A DNA stretch of 64,000 bases from IMG/VR virus record IMGVR_UViG_3300027777_001718, positions 1 to 64,000 of that record. The stretch is one strand, 5' to 3'. This stretch comes from a virus. Below the pieces are notes generated by a model, which was not told the DNA's origin, did not search any database, and saw nothing but the letters and a program-made list of their open reading frames with translations. A program made the position numbers and the translations under genes. Below are positions 37,667-47,253 of this stretch, piece after piece (the stretch's first letter is position 1; every line of letters starts with the position of its first letter).

Positions 37667-40600
37667 CTACTCAGAAAAAAGCCAATCCAAGCCAAAAGTC
37701 CTTGCGGCATCAGGCTTTAGCTTCTCCCCCCAGTGCACAAAAACGTCCCTGTCCATGCCGAAATGGTACGGCCCAGCGCCCTTGATCAAGGTGCCGTCCA
37801 ACCGCCGCGGCCAGAACTCAACGTCATCAATCATGCATTTGGGAATCACTTCCTTGTAAACACGCTCGGCGTGCTCAAAAGGCACTATCAACACAATCGC
37901 GTCATGGATCTGCAGCGCGATCTTATAATCAATGTCAGGGTGCTCATTCCGGTACTTACAGAAGTTTGCCAACGCAATAGAAACGGCATCAGCAACGCCA
38001 CCTTGAATAGGGAAGTTCTGCGCCTGCCTTTCCTGCTCGCCCTGCACAGAGCGCTCGTTAGACTCTACGAACCGCCGGAACCGACCATACGGCCCTACAA
38101 GCCAACCGGGGGACTGCGACCGTGACCGGCATTCAGCCAGAAAAGCTTTCGTGCCGGGATAAGCTTTGAAATAGGCGTCGATCATCCGCTGGCAATCATC
38201 AGCGCTAACGTCAACGCCCTCTTCTTTGCACTGCCGCGCAATGGCTTCTGACCCGCGACCGTATGGAATACCAAAGTTCACGTTTTTGGCCGCAATACGC
38301 AAACCTTTCTTGCCGGCCGCTACCAACCCGCTTTTTGTGGGCTCGACGCCTTGGAGATTGAACGTCTTGACTGCCTGCTGACTGTGGATGTCGTAGTGAT
38401 TGGGATCGCTCTCCGGCAGAAGATTCCGCCGGACGTGTTCAATCATATCTTTATCCTGCGACAACCACGCCAGCACAGCCAACTCAGCGCCCGTCAAGTC
38501 AGTCTCAATTCCAACGTGGCCCTCGGGTACACGAAGAATCGACCGTACAGGATGTTTGTAGTGTTCCTTGCCAATTATTCTTTTATAGTCGTCTTCTCGG
38601 CGGCTACTGAGGTTTTGCAAGGGCGGGCGGGAACTAGAGGCGCGGCCGGTTTCCTTCGTCTGGAATAAGTGCGTGCGCACTTTGCCGTCGGAGTGTACGC
38701 ACCCGACGAGGCCTTTTTCGTAAGCAAAGTTTCCGTTTTCGTCTGTTTCAAAATCACCCGTTTCATTTTCAGACGGTTTGCGTAATACCGACTGCAGCAC
38801 CTGACTGGCGAACTTGTAATCGCGAATCTTGGCTGCTGTTGCGTTGTCGTGGCCGAGAATACCGAGACTTTCCTTGTCTGTGCTGGGCGTCGCTGTCTTT
38901 GGATCCACGCCCTTCCACGTCATGTCGGCCCACAATACTGGCCGTTTACCAGTTGTCTTGATCGGCCGCAGGTTGAGTACTCGCGCGTCTTCTGGCACAG
39001 CCGGGGCGTTGGTATACCGACTAGCAAACGCCCGCCCAAAAAGCGCCACAGATAACTGCGGTTGCGACTTGGGGTTGAACGCCGGCCAATTTAGCTCTGC
39101 CCGAATTTCTGCCAACAACCGGTCTTGTGTCTGCATGAACAGGGTTGTTAACTCGTCGGCCCTATTTCTATCAATAACCATGCCGGTCATTTCCATCTCT
39201 AGAAACGCCAGCGACGCGGTATGCGCTGTCCAGTAGGGCAGCCAGCAGTCGTTGCCGTACATATCATGCCGCAACATGCCGTCTGCCCCGTTCGTGCCAT
39301 AGAACCGCATGGCAATTCTGCGCGTCACGTCAGCGTCATAGGACGCATACGGGTGCAGTACGTAAGCTGGGCATTCGCCGTAGCCGCCAACTTCACTGGC
39401 TTTAAGTTTGTTTTCAGCCCGGTACTTCTTTTTCCACTTGTCAAGCGGTTCCCAATAAGTCGGCGCCGTCGTGAATTTCATCGAGCATTCGTCAAGGCCG
39501 TAGCGGGCGCACTCATTGACAGCATGGTACATCAAGCTCGTGTCCCAGCCGCCGTGACACCGGTCGTCTGGGTCGCTAGCCGGAGCATACTCATCACGGC
39601 AGTCCACGCCGAACGCCAGTAGCCACGGAAGGTCAGCGCGGAGGAAATGCCCGCCAACCCGTACGCGCCTGTCTGGCGTGCTTTTAAGCAGCCGGAGTAG
39701 CTCACGCCGCACAACTTCAAGGCCCGGTTTAAACGCAACAGCGCCACCCTGATGCCGTAAAACAATAGTCCGGGCCCATTTGTCTTTGTTTGACACCTGA
39801 ACAGTCCGCAGATACGCGCCGGCTTCTGTGGGATACTCACCGTGCCACTCACAGTCCACTGCAATGATATTTGCGTTGGGTTCTGGATCAGCAATCATCG
39901 AATCAACCAACTCAACCAGCGCGGCTTCTGTATAGATATCTGCGTGGTCGACCTGCTCTGCCGTATAAATCTGGTCATCTAGCAGCGACTTGAAACGCGC
40001 AATCTGGCCCTCAAAGTCACCAGTCGCGTCAGGCTTGCGCACCACATAAGCCGGATGCATCACCGACATGACTTTGATTTCACGTGGATTACCCGCGGCG
40101 TCAAAAGAGGCTAAGGGTAATACACGGCCAGTTAACCCGGTCACATTCCCGGCCGTACGCATGACAGCTTTAGCCGCGTCATTGCCAAGGCACAAAATGT
40201 AGTCAGGCTCAACGAGTCTGATTTCCTGTTCTAGCAAAATGGCACAGTCTTTAATCCACGCCGCAGGAACAGCTGTAATCTCTTCTCGACCAGCTGTAAA
40301 TTTGCACGCCGCAGTGACGTACCAACTGCAGTAAGTTTCGGGACTAATACCTGCGGCTTCCATCGTATCAGCCAGCAGCAACATGCCTGTGCTACCGATA
40401 TAATTCTGATGGCTTAACTCAAACGCGCTGGGAATTTTGCCAACAACCATGACTTTAGCTTTATGGAATGGCCCGAAGATTGCGGCCGGTTGAAGCGCGT
40501 CTTCAGTTCCCCAGATGTGGCCGGGCAAAAACTCAGCTTCCACCTGCTGCGTCTTGAGCATCACAGGCATTGGGAATTGGGGCTTGTAAAGCGCATCCCT

Positions 40601-40831
40601 ATACAGCTTGACCAGCTGCTCACCTACCGGAATGACTTTCTTCTTTTTAACCTCATTGATATCAATTGCGTCGCCCAAAACGTTGGCGTGCGCAATGAAA
40701 TCGGCGCCAGCCGCGGGCATACCGGGCGCTGTCAAGTCAATGAGAGGATACATATCCTCTGTCAGCTTATCCCCCGTATTGTCGTAGAGCGCGCGGGTCA
40801 GCCGATGCGTCAACTGTACCTCAGATGCCAT
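37667..40831 (-). CDS. Family A DNA polymerase with UDG-like and exonuclease domains
   Basis: A 1,054-residue replicative polymerase. Residues ~125-285 resemble the uracil-DNA-glycosylase-like domain of SPO1-type phage polymerases (VVGKIPSAFELSHQNYIGST, MSVMHPAYVVRKP), although the glycosylase motif GEAPG is changed to GKIPS, so activity is doubtful. The 3'-5' exonuclease has IIAVDCEWHGE (Asp326, Glu328). Polymerase motif A is ETDLTGAELAVLAWL (Asp778, Glu783), motif B RIAAKNVNFGIPYG (844-857), and motif C LQIHDAIVL (His976, Asp977), in which the usual Glu after Asp is Ala. A ribosome binding site GAGG precedes the ATG. Replicates phage DNA with the primase and helicase genes next to it. Confidence 0.92.
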   Translation of the reverse strand: MASEVQLTHRLTRALYDNTGDKLTEDMYPLIDLTAPGMPAAGADFIAHANVLGDAIDINEVKKKKVIPVGEQLVKLYRDALYKPQFPMPVMLKTQQVEAEFLPGHIWGTEDALQPAAIFGPFHKAKVMVVGKIPSAFELSHQNYIGSTGMLLLADTMEAAGISPETYCSWYVTAACKFTAGREEITAVPAAWIKDCAILLEQEIRLVEPDYILCLGNDAAKAVMRTAGNVTGLTGRVLPLASFDAAGNPREIKVMSVMHPAYVVRKPDATGDFEGQIARFKSLLDDQIYTAEQVDHADIYTEAALVELVDSMIADPEPNANIIAVDCEWHGEYPTEAGAYLRTVQVSNKDKWARTIVLRHQGGAVAFKPGLEVVRRELLRLLKSTPDRRVRVGGHFLRADLPWLLAFGVDCRDEYAPASDPDDRCHGGWDTSLMYHAVNECARYGLDECSMKFTTAPTYWEPLDKWKKKYRAENKLKASEVGGYGECPAYVLHPYASYDADVTRRIAMRFYGTNGADGMLRHDMYGNDCWLPYWTAHTASLAFLEMEMTGMVIDRNRADELTTLFMQTQDRLLAEIRAELNWPAFNPKSQPQLSVALFGRAFASRYTNAPAVPEDARVLNLRPIKTTGKRPVLWADMTWKGVDPKTATPSTDKESLGILGHDNATAAKIRDYKFASQVLQSVLRKPSENETGDFETDENGNFAYEKGLVGCVHSDGKVRTHLFQTKETGRASSSRPPLQNLSSRREDDYKRIIGKEHYKHPVRSILRVPEGHVGIETDLTGAELAVLAWLSQDKDMIEHVRRNLLPESDPNHYDIHSQQAVKTFNLQGVEPTKSGLVAAGKKGLRIAAKNVNFGIPYGRGSEAIARQCKEEGVDVSADDCQRMIDAYFKAYPGTKAFLAECRSRSQSPGWLVGPYGRFRRFVESNERSVQGEQERQAQNFPIQGGVADAVSIALANFCKYRNEHPDIDYKIALQIHDAIVLIVPFEHAERVYKEVIPKCMIDDVEFWPRRLDGTLIKGAGPYHFGMDRDVFVHWGEKLKPDAARTFGLDWLFSE

Positions 40832-40837
40832 AAAACC

Positions 40838-41908
40838 TCACTGTAAAAAAGACAAATCAGCTTTGACGTCGACAGCATCGGCCGCCGCTGAAAGCAGGTC
40901 AAATAACTCAGCGCGTGTATAGTCCGCCGGATCGCGTACGTCTGGAAGAATAACAGGCACGACGCTCATGTTTCTGTCGCACAGCCGCTGCGTAGTCTTT
41001 TCAAGCTCGTCTTGCGCGTCGTTGTCGAGCACAATGAAAATCGGCTTGTCTGCCCACGTTGTAGCCAATGCTGTCTCCTGCCACAAGGATAAAGATTTCC
41101 CGAAACAACAGACGGCCGCCGGCCACATTCGCCATACGCTCGGAGCGCCTTCGACCAAAATCACAACTGGCTGCTCGCGGGCAGCGTCGTAGTTGTAGAG
41201 CATCTGGCTTTTGCGCCCTTGGGTGAAGTACTTCACCGTCATAGTGCGATTGCCAACAATTCGCCCCTGCCACGCAACCAGCTTGCTGTCAGCGTACGCC
41301 GGGATATAAATCCTCCCGCGCATCAGTTTGTATGCGTCCAGTGCCGGAGTAGTGCAAACACCGATATCGAACCGCTCTGCCAGTTCTTTGATATCAAAGT
41401 TCCGCGCCGCCAGATACTCAACCGCCGGGTGGTAATCCGGCAGCGTGTCAATCCTGACAATCTCCCCCGGCGGCTCAATGTCCTTCAGAACGTAGTCGCT
41501 CGTCGGCGGGCGAATAACAGCTTTAGTTTGAAACTGGCGGCCTCCGCCGAAAATTAAGTCAGCCAGCTGCTCTAGCCGCCCTTCTTGCTTCAGACACCCG
41601 TCGTTGTAGCAAACAGCCAAATGCGTATCCATGCGCCGGCCGTCAATAAAGTCAGCTCCGTACGTATGGTTAATCCACAGCCGGTGCCGATCTTCTTTAC
41701 AAAACGGACAGCAAACACGGTAATACTCGCCCCAGCTCTGGGCGCGCTTAATGAACTTGCCGGGGCGCAACGGATCTTTGAACCGCTGAACTTGCGCCGA
41801 CGCCCCGGCATTGGCAATCAGCACGGAACTGAATTTGTGCTCAAGTAGCGAATACAAGAGCGGATTCATCGGATTAATTGTTGGTGCCTCGGGCGCAGCC
41901 ATCGTCAT
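40838..41908 (-). CDS. DnaG-type DNA primase
   Basis: A 356-residue primase that lays RNA primers on the lagging strand. Zinc-binding candidates are Cys66/67, Cys70, Cys100 and Cys105 (RVCCPFCKEDRHRLWINH ... HLAVCYNDGC). The TOPRIM domain has VVILVEGAPSVWRM (Glu253) and PIFIVLDNDAQDE (Asp295, Asp297). AAAGGAG lies 5 bases before the ATG at 41908. It lies between the polymerase and the DnaB-like helicase, a standard phage replication set. It is shorter than bacterial DnaG (~580) and lacks a helicase-binding C-terminal domain. Confidence 0.9.
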   Translation of the reverse strand: MTMAAPEAPTINPMNPLLYSLLEHKFSSVLIANAGASAQVQRFKDPLRPGKFIKRAQSWGEYYRVCCPFCKEDRHRLWINHTYGADFIDGRRMDTHLAVCYNDGCLKQEGRLEQLADLIFGGGRQFQTKAVIRPPTSDYVLKDIEPPGEIVRIDTLPDYHPAVEYLAARNFDIKELAERFDIGVCTTPALDAYKLMRGRIYIPAYADSKLVAWQGRIVGNRTMTVKYFTQGRKSQMLYNYDAAREQPVVILVEGAPSVWRMWPAAVCCFGKSLSLWQETALATTWADKPIFIVLDNDAQDELEKTTQRLCDRNMSVVPVILPDVRDPADYTRAELFDLLSAAADAVDVKADLSFLQ

Positions 41909-41919
41909 ACAAACTCCTT

Positions 41920-43566
41920 TCAGGCAAGACCGTTGTCTTCAGCAAACCGGTCAACCGGCATAATGCGCCGGCGTGGTTCTCTTGCTGCGGCAGGCGCAAG
42001 TGGCGCAATGTCGCCGCGGCGCAGAATCTTGCGGGCTGTTTCAGACGCTGTGTACTCATCATTTACCAAATGCACGTCCAAGATGTTATCGTCGATACGC
42101 ACAAGCCCGCGTCGGCTAGCCGGCACACCAGACCTGATCTTAGAGTAATGAATCGTAGAAACGCGTGTTTCATCGCAGCGCTTGTTCACGCACAAACAAG
42201 CGTGTAGAAACTCAGCGAACGATTTTGAACCCGCTGCGTCGGTATGTGACGTGTACTTATACGGCGGTTTCTTCTCATATTGACCCGGCGCCAATTGATG
42301 CGCCAGCATGACAGTTGCGCCGTACGGGACAGCAATTTTTGTGCGTAAATCGTCCGCCACGTTTTTGATCGGCCGGGCAAGGCTTTCTACGTATCGACCG
42401 CGCTTATCATTTGACATTTCACGCTCAACAAGCGCGCTGGCATGGTCCACGAACAGCGCGCCAATATCCATGTTGCGCGTTTCGGCAACCTTCTCAATAA
42501 CCGCCACAATTTCAGAAACGCCGCCGTCACCGTGATTGCCGGTTTTGATGTTCTTCGAAAAATCCAAGAACATGAAATGTTTGTTGAACCATTCCATCAT
42601 GGCAACCCAGCGGTCACGCTCACACAGCATGATTTCACCGTTACGATTTTCGGGCAGTTCGCGCTCGTACGATTTCAACGTGTCACGCGTTGAGAAGTCA
42701 TTCCAAAAATTAGGGTTGTCCACAAACAAATTTCGGTCGATATGAGAAGCCGCGGACCAGAATAACGGATTCATCTTATCCGCCCCGTCTTCGTAACAGA
42801 CGTATACAGAAAGCTTGTTATTCCCACGTACGAAAAACTGCTGCGCTATGCGGACCGCAGCAGCTGCCATCATTGTCGTCTTACCGCCTTCAAACGGCCC
42901 TAAAAGGCCAATCATGTCACCTCTGCGGAAACCGCCCAGATACTGGTCAATCCACGGAATAGTCGTCGGCTCAGGTGCCGGCGCCAACACAATCTCAGCG
43001 CCAAATTCTGGGGCATGTGCGGCATTGACAATTTCGCTGCCAAGATATTGAACAGCTTTGGCTTTCTGTGCAAACGCTTGCAACCGAGCTTCAAAATCAA
43101 CAACAACCGTATCTTTTGCTGAGTTAATGGTGTGCTGCAATTCCGGTTTCAGAATTCGTACATTTACAAATCGCCGCAGAATTGTTTCCTGATACTGCCG
43201 ATCTGCGCGCCTGTCGTCGTTTACGCGGGCCTGCGGCTCAAAAGCGTCTGTTATGAGAACGATCAAATCTTCAAGCTCTTCCGCCCGAATAGACATCGTT
43301 CCGCCGTCGTACCACGCGCGCAACTGTGCTACTAATGCGCGCTCCGGTACGGCGTTGAATTGCTCGTACAGGCCAATTGCTGCGGCATACAGATAAATAA
43401 ACGGCGATTCTTTGCCGCCGCCTAAGAAATGCCCCGGCGTCACGCCAACATTGTGGGCATCTTTTAACAACCCGGGATTACACAGAAATCCACGGACCAT
43501 TTCTTTGATTTCATCATACTGCAACACTTCTTCGTGAGTCTCGCGCGCTCCGTCGCTACTAGCCAT
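41920..43566 (-). CDS. DnaB-like replicative helicase
   Basis: A 548-residue RecA-fold hexameric helicase expected to unwind the replication fork. Walker A is GPFEGGKTT (223-231); VYVCYEDGADKMN follows. ALFVDHASALVEREMS fits Walker B, and LAHQLAPGQYEKKP has the conserved H4-like Q. The N-terminal ~190 residues are helical, as in DnaB-type proteins. GGAGG is 7 bases before the ATG. An 8-bp overlap joins it to the gene at 43559. Confidence 0.87.
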   Translation of the reverse strand: MASSDGARETHEEVLQYDEIKEMVRGFLCNPGLLKDAHNVGVTPGHFLGGGKESPFIYLYAAAIGLYEQFNAVPERALVAQLRAWYDGGTMSIRAEELEDLIVLITDAFEPQARVNDDRRADRQYQETILRRFVNVRILKPELQHTINSAKDTVVVDFEARLQAFAQKAKAVQYLGSEIVNAAHAPEFGAEIVLAPAPEPTTIPWIDQYLGGFRRGDMIGLLGPFEGGKTTMMAAAAVRIAQQFFVRGNNKLSVYVCYEDGADKMNPLFWSAASHIDRNLFVDNPNFWNDFSTRDTLKSYERELPENRNGEIMLCERDRWVAMMEWFNKHFMFLDFSKNIKTGNHGDGGVSEIVAVIEKVAETRNMDIGALFVDHASALVEREMSNDKRGRYVESLARPIKNVADDLRTKIAVPYGATVMLAHQLAPGQYEKKPPYKYTSHTDAAGSKSFAEFLHACLCVNKRCDETRVSTIHYSKIRSGVPASRRGLVRIDDNILDVHLVNDEYTASETARKILRRGDIAPLAPAAAREPRRRIMPVDRFAEDNGLA

Positions 43567-44320
43567 TGTATGTCCTCCAATGATCGCGAATTAAGCGGAC
43601 AGCGGCGCGTAATTCATCAGTGACCCACCATGCTGTGTCTTCGTTTTTAATAACCTCGTCGTACGCTGGTTGATTTGCTTCGTAATCTAATGCTGCTCGC
43701 CACAGATAACGCTCAATAGCGCTGTCGCAATTTGCCAGCGCAGCCCACGCGTGTCTAAAAAATGGCGTCGCTGAAACATAGCCCTCATCGCAAAGCACGT
43801 ACAGCGTTTGATTTTCTTTCGAGAACTTAAAAATGTTTGTGCTTTTGTAGCGTGATTGAATCGTGTGCCCAGCGACGTGCGCTTTTAGCGAAATAGCTTT
43901 CGGTAAATCTTCGCAATACCGGTCGTATAATTTTTGCGATGACGCGCCGTACAGCATCGTCGGGCGCATGGTTGGCATCTTGTCTAACCCGCCGGCTAAT
44001 GTGACCTCCGCGGCTGGCGAGAAATGCGCATAAACCCACATACCGGGGTTTGCGCCGACAGATGCTACAGCGCGCGCTGCTTTGGCCCACGCAGACGTGT
44101 GGCGCACGCCAAAGTTATCTTTACCGCCGTCCCAAATAGGCCGCCGCAACGTATGTGCGGAATCATCCCAATCCACTGCGGCGTCGTTTAAATAAATAAA
44201 CTGATACCGCAAATACGCGGCTAGCTGCTCTGTCGTCAGCTGGGAATACCAGCCATGCGCTAATATCGCGTCATGTGGCCCCGCCGCCTCCACCGTTGCG
44301 CCAACTACGTTGTGCGTCAT
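43559..44320 (-). CDS. Hypothetical replication-block protein
   Basis: A 253-residue protein (start MTHNVVGATVEAAG at 44320). Its first 50 bp overlap the UvsW-like helicase in another frame. Trp and Tyr rich (GWYSQLTTEQLAAYLRYQFI, then RHAWAALANCDSAIERYLWR). No nucleotide-binding motif is visible. It lies between two helicases, so a replication accessory is a fair guess; not recognised. Confidence 0.65.
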   Translation of the reverse strand: MTHNVVGATVEAAGPHDAILAHGWYSQLTTEQLAAYLRYQFIYLNDAAVDWDDSAHTLRRPIWDGGKDNFGVRHTSAWAKAARAVASVGANPGMWVYAHFSPAAEVTLAGGLDKMPTMRPTMLYGASSQKLYDRYCEDLPKAISLKAHVAGHTIQSRYKSTNIFKFSKENQTLYVLCDEGYVSATPFFRHAWAALANCDSAIERYLWRAALDYEANQPAYDEVIKNEDTAWWVTDELRAAVRLIRDHWRTYNG

Positions 44321-45809
44321 GCCAGTTTTGTTCCCATCCAAGAAGTTTGTAACTATTACGCCGACCTAAGCTCTTGCGATAAAAAGTTGGATCAAATGTG
44401 TCCATGCAATCCAAAACTTCGCCAAAATCCTTTTTCGTGCCGTCAGGTGCTGTGTAAATACGACTCACGCGGCCCGGGCCCTGTACGTCGACAATGTCGC
44501 TGTCCCGGTCATCTGCGCGCACCAGTACGCTCAGCTGCTCAAAGTCTACGCCCGTCGACCAGACGTCTGTAGCAATGACGCGCTTTAACGCGCCAGACTC
44601 AAACGCTGCCCGCATATCATGTTTCTGAAACTCGTTCAGCGGCTTGTAGTCCTCCGGTAACAGCTTTTTCTTTCTGTACGCCGCGCAGTCATACGGCGTC
44701 ATGTTGCCGTATACAAGACTGAACTCCGGCAACAACGAACCAAGGTGAACCGCGTGCTCAATGGTTTCTACAAGTATCAAAATCTGATGCGATTCCGGGT
44801 ACTCGCGGACGGCGTCGGCTATGATGCCGTTTCGCTCTCGGTTTGTCCAGATGCCGTACCGTTTTCTCGCAACGCGGTTTCCGTAGCGCTCTGCGGGGTT
44901 CGAACGCAGACGCATTGGCAGCCAGTTCACCTTCACCGGCACGACTAGCCCAAGGTCCACAGCGTTCTGGTAGGTCAGCTCAAAGACCATTGGACCAAAT
45001 AGCGGCTCAAGCACAGCATGCGCATTGTCCATGCGCGCATATGGCGTGGCACTCATGCCATAGTTCCTACTGTGCCTATACCGCGCAGCCAACGCTGTCG
45101 AAAAGTTGACCGTGGCCAGCTGATGCACTTCGTCAGCGAACAAAAAGTCTGCGTCGCCATCTGAGTGCGCCAGACTGCCGGCAGTGATCACCGTCACCCG
45201 CTCCCACTGCTTCCAGCCGTCACCGACACGGCCGACTTTCGGCAACAAGCGCTTCAAACTGCGCACAATGCGCTCGGCTACGTCTACGCTCTTTGTAACA
45301 ACGTGGATTTTGGCTTCAGGAAACAAAAGCGCTGCTGCGCCGATCAGTGTTGTTTTCCCGAAGCCGGTCACGGCTTTGATAATCCCGCAGGGCGTTCTGG
45401 CAATCGTCTGCAGGCATTCTTCTTGCCGCGGGCGAAACTCAATTCGACCAGCAAGATTTTCCCACTGCGGCACGTAGCAGTTGGGGCGCTTACGCTCGAC
45501 AGTGTTCTCGGGCAAAATCGGCGTGCAGCCCAGCTTTCGCAGCCGGTTGATCATGCGGGCTAAATACCCGCTCAGCACAATCACGTGCCCGTTTTCAACA
45601 CGGTACAGCTTGTATTCTTTCGTCTGAAAGAACATGCGCTGCCCCGTAATTGGATCTCGCCGCGCCTGCCCCTGCACCTGCTCGATATGCGAATACCGCA
45701 AATCGTGCGTAAGTTTTTTGATCAACTCATCCGGCAACGGCGCGTTAGCCGGCCCCGTAAGCGTGAGAACGTTGCCGCTACGGTTGATAACGACAGATTG
45801 CGCAACCAT
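44271..45809 (-). CDS. UvsW-like DEAD/H-box helicase
   Basis: A 512-residue superfamily 2 helicase; the start MVAQSVVINRSG at 45809 lies 1 bp from the upstream stop. Motif I is AVTGFGKTT (146-154), motif II ADEVHQ (225-230), motif III MSATPYARM (252-260). ATDVWSTGVDFEQL and QGPGRVSRIYTAPDG are motifs V and VI. T4 UvsW unwinds branched DNA and R-loops and supports recombination-dependent replication; the fold and context match. Its end overlaps the next gene by 50 bp. Confidence 0.88.
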   Translation of the reverse strand: MVAQSVVINRSGNVLTLTGPANAPLPDELIKKLTHDLRYSHIEQVQGQARRDPITGQRMFFQTKEYKLYRVENGHVIVLSGYLARMINRLRKLGCTPILPENTVERKRPNCYVPQWENLAGRIEFRPRQEECLQTIARTPCGIIKAVTGFGKTTLIGAAALLFPEAKIHVVTKSVDVAERIVRSLKRLLPKVGRVGDGWKQWERVTVITAGSLAHSDGDADFLFADEVHQLATVNFSTALAARYRHSRNYGMSATPYARMDNAHAVLEPLFGPMVFELTYQNAVDLGLVVPVKVNWLPMRLRSNPAERYGNRVARKRYGIWTNRERNGIIADAVREYPESHQILILVETIEHAVHLGSLLPEFSLVYGNMTPYDCAAYRKKKLLPEDYKPLNEFQKHDMRAAFESGALKRVIATDVWSTGVDFEQLSVLVRADDRDSDIVDVQGPGRVSRIYTAPDGTKKDFGEVLDCMDTFDPTFYRKSLGRRNSYKLLGWEQNWHDAQRSWRNGGGGGAT

Positions 45810-45810
45810 G

Positions 45811-46305
45811 CTAGTTGTCGTCTCCGGGACCAGCAGCGGGTTCGACGGAAATGACTTCAAATGTCCCATATTTTTCCTGCGAGTTGTTGAACGGGGAAAA
45901 CCCGCGATATTTGCCAACGAGCGTCAGCAGATGCACAAAGTCCGATAATGATATCTCATCCGGCAGCACTGCCGACAAGACCACCGTGTCTCCCGGCCGA
46001 AAAGCCTCATGGAGCGCAAAATGCCCGCGGGTATTTTCACTCTGCGGCTGTGATACCGTTCGGCGCCAATCGTTCCGTGGCTCGCCGACGACTACCGGGC
46101 ACCAGTCGATCTTCTTGACTTCAGTGTGGTGCTTGTTTGCTATCTTTGCGGCGTACCGCATACACGATAGCCACGCTGACGGCAGGAACATGACGCGATA
46201 GCTTGGGTCGCGGTCAAAGCAAAATATAACCTGCCCGTGTTTGCGCTTTTTTGCCGCGCCTAGACACACGCGGTTGAAACGAAGAGTAACCGTAATCTCT
46301 TGCAT
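45811..46305 (-). CDS. Hypothetical protein
   Basis: A 164-residue protein (MQEITVTLRFNRVCLGAAKK ...) ending with PAAGPGDDN. Short segments: VIFCFDRDPSYRVMFLPSAW, then HFALHEAFRPGDTVVLSAVL. Its start follows the gene at 46312 by 6 bp and its stop is 1 bp from the helicase start. Not recognised; probably works with the helicase or nuclease. Confidence 0.72.
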   Translation of the reverse strand: MQEITVTLRFNRVCLGAAKKRKHGQVIFCFDRDPSYRVMFLPSAWLSCMRYAAKIANKHHTEVKKIDWCPVVVGEPRNDWRRTVSQPQSENTRGHFALHEAFRPGDTVVLSAVLPDEISLSDFVHLLTLVGKYRGFSPFNNSQEKYGTFEVISVEPAAGPGDDN

Positions 46306-46311
46306 ACAACA

Positions 46312-47253
46312 CTATTTTTTGCCAGTACTCATGTAGTCAGTATAAGAAGCGCATTCTGCAGGTGTTTTAAAAAACATCTTTGGCACAAACAACCCGTCTT
46401 TTACGCCGAGCCGTGTTTCCAACGCTGATAGCCAGTTGTATCGTAAATACCGCACAAAAGCTTGCGAGGCTCGCAAGTCGCCTTTGGCGTTGCCGCCGAC
46501 AGCATTGTGGATGCGGTACAAAAAATTAGCCGGGTCTTGAATATCTACGGCATCGGCTGGTTTGGTTTTCCAAGCCGACAACACAGTCTGACAACGAAAC
46601 TCCCGTGTTTTTATAAGCAGATGTTCGGGCCGCGACACACAAGCTTGCGTCTGTGGCGTAAGGCCCAAATACAACTCAAGTTTTGCCGCACGATCTGGCG
46701 CCCGCCGATCCACGTACCACCGCGGATCAATTATGATTGTCAAAAGTTTTGCAACGTTCGGCTCAGAAATTGTCGGAATAAACAGCAAAGCTTTACGAAC
46801 CGGATGAATATGGAAATACGTCTCCGCCGCCTCGTCAAAAACGAACTTGTTCCGCAACATACGCGACAGCATGGCGTACGTGGGATAATCGTGTAACGAC
46901 AATTTGTGCCAACCCCCCGCTGCCGGCGCAATATCAACGCTGCGCATACGCGACAACACAATACTTGGGTCATTTAACTCTGCCGGTTCATGCAGAATGT
47001 TTGGACCGGCAATCTCAACGCCGCGCATCTCTTTGTTATTGCTCTTTAAATACAGCGCGCTAATTAACTCAGCGTTCTGCGCAATACCAATAATACGAGC
47101 AATCGTGCTTATGCCGACCAACACGGGCGTTAACAAAAACTCATCTACCAGTTGGTTAGAGTTAACGGGCGGCCCAATGCCAACTGAATACCACACCCGC
47201 TTATCAGGGGCAGTATACAGTTTAATGATATTTTCATCGGGTGTGGTGACCAT
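46312..47253 (-). CDS. Hypothetical protein in recombination block
   Basis: A 313-residue protein (start MVTTPDENIIKLYTAPDKRV, GGAG 7 bases upstream). It is basic in the middle (DPRWYVDRRAPDRAAKLELY) and has YRIHNAVGGNAKGDLRASQA near residue 255. Its start lies 20 bp inside the SbcC-like gene. No family is recognised. Confidence 0.7.
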   Translation of the reverse strand: MVTTPDENIIKLYTAPDKRVWYSVGIGPPVNSNQLVDEFLLTPVLVGISTIARIIGIAQNAELISALYLKSNNKEMRGVEIAGPNILHEPAELNDPSIVLSRMRSVDIAPAAGGWHKLSLHDYPTYAMLSRMLRNKFVFDEAAETYFHIHPVRKALLFIPTISEPNVAKLLTIIIDPRWYVDRRAPDRAAKLELYLGLTPQTQACVSRPEHLLIKTREFRCQTVLSAWKTKPADAVDIQDPANFLYRIHNAVGGNAKGDLRASQAFVRYLRYNWLSALETRLGVKDGLFVPKMFFKTPAECASYTDYMSTGKK

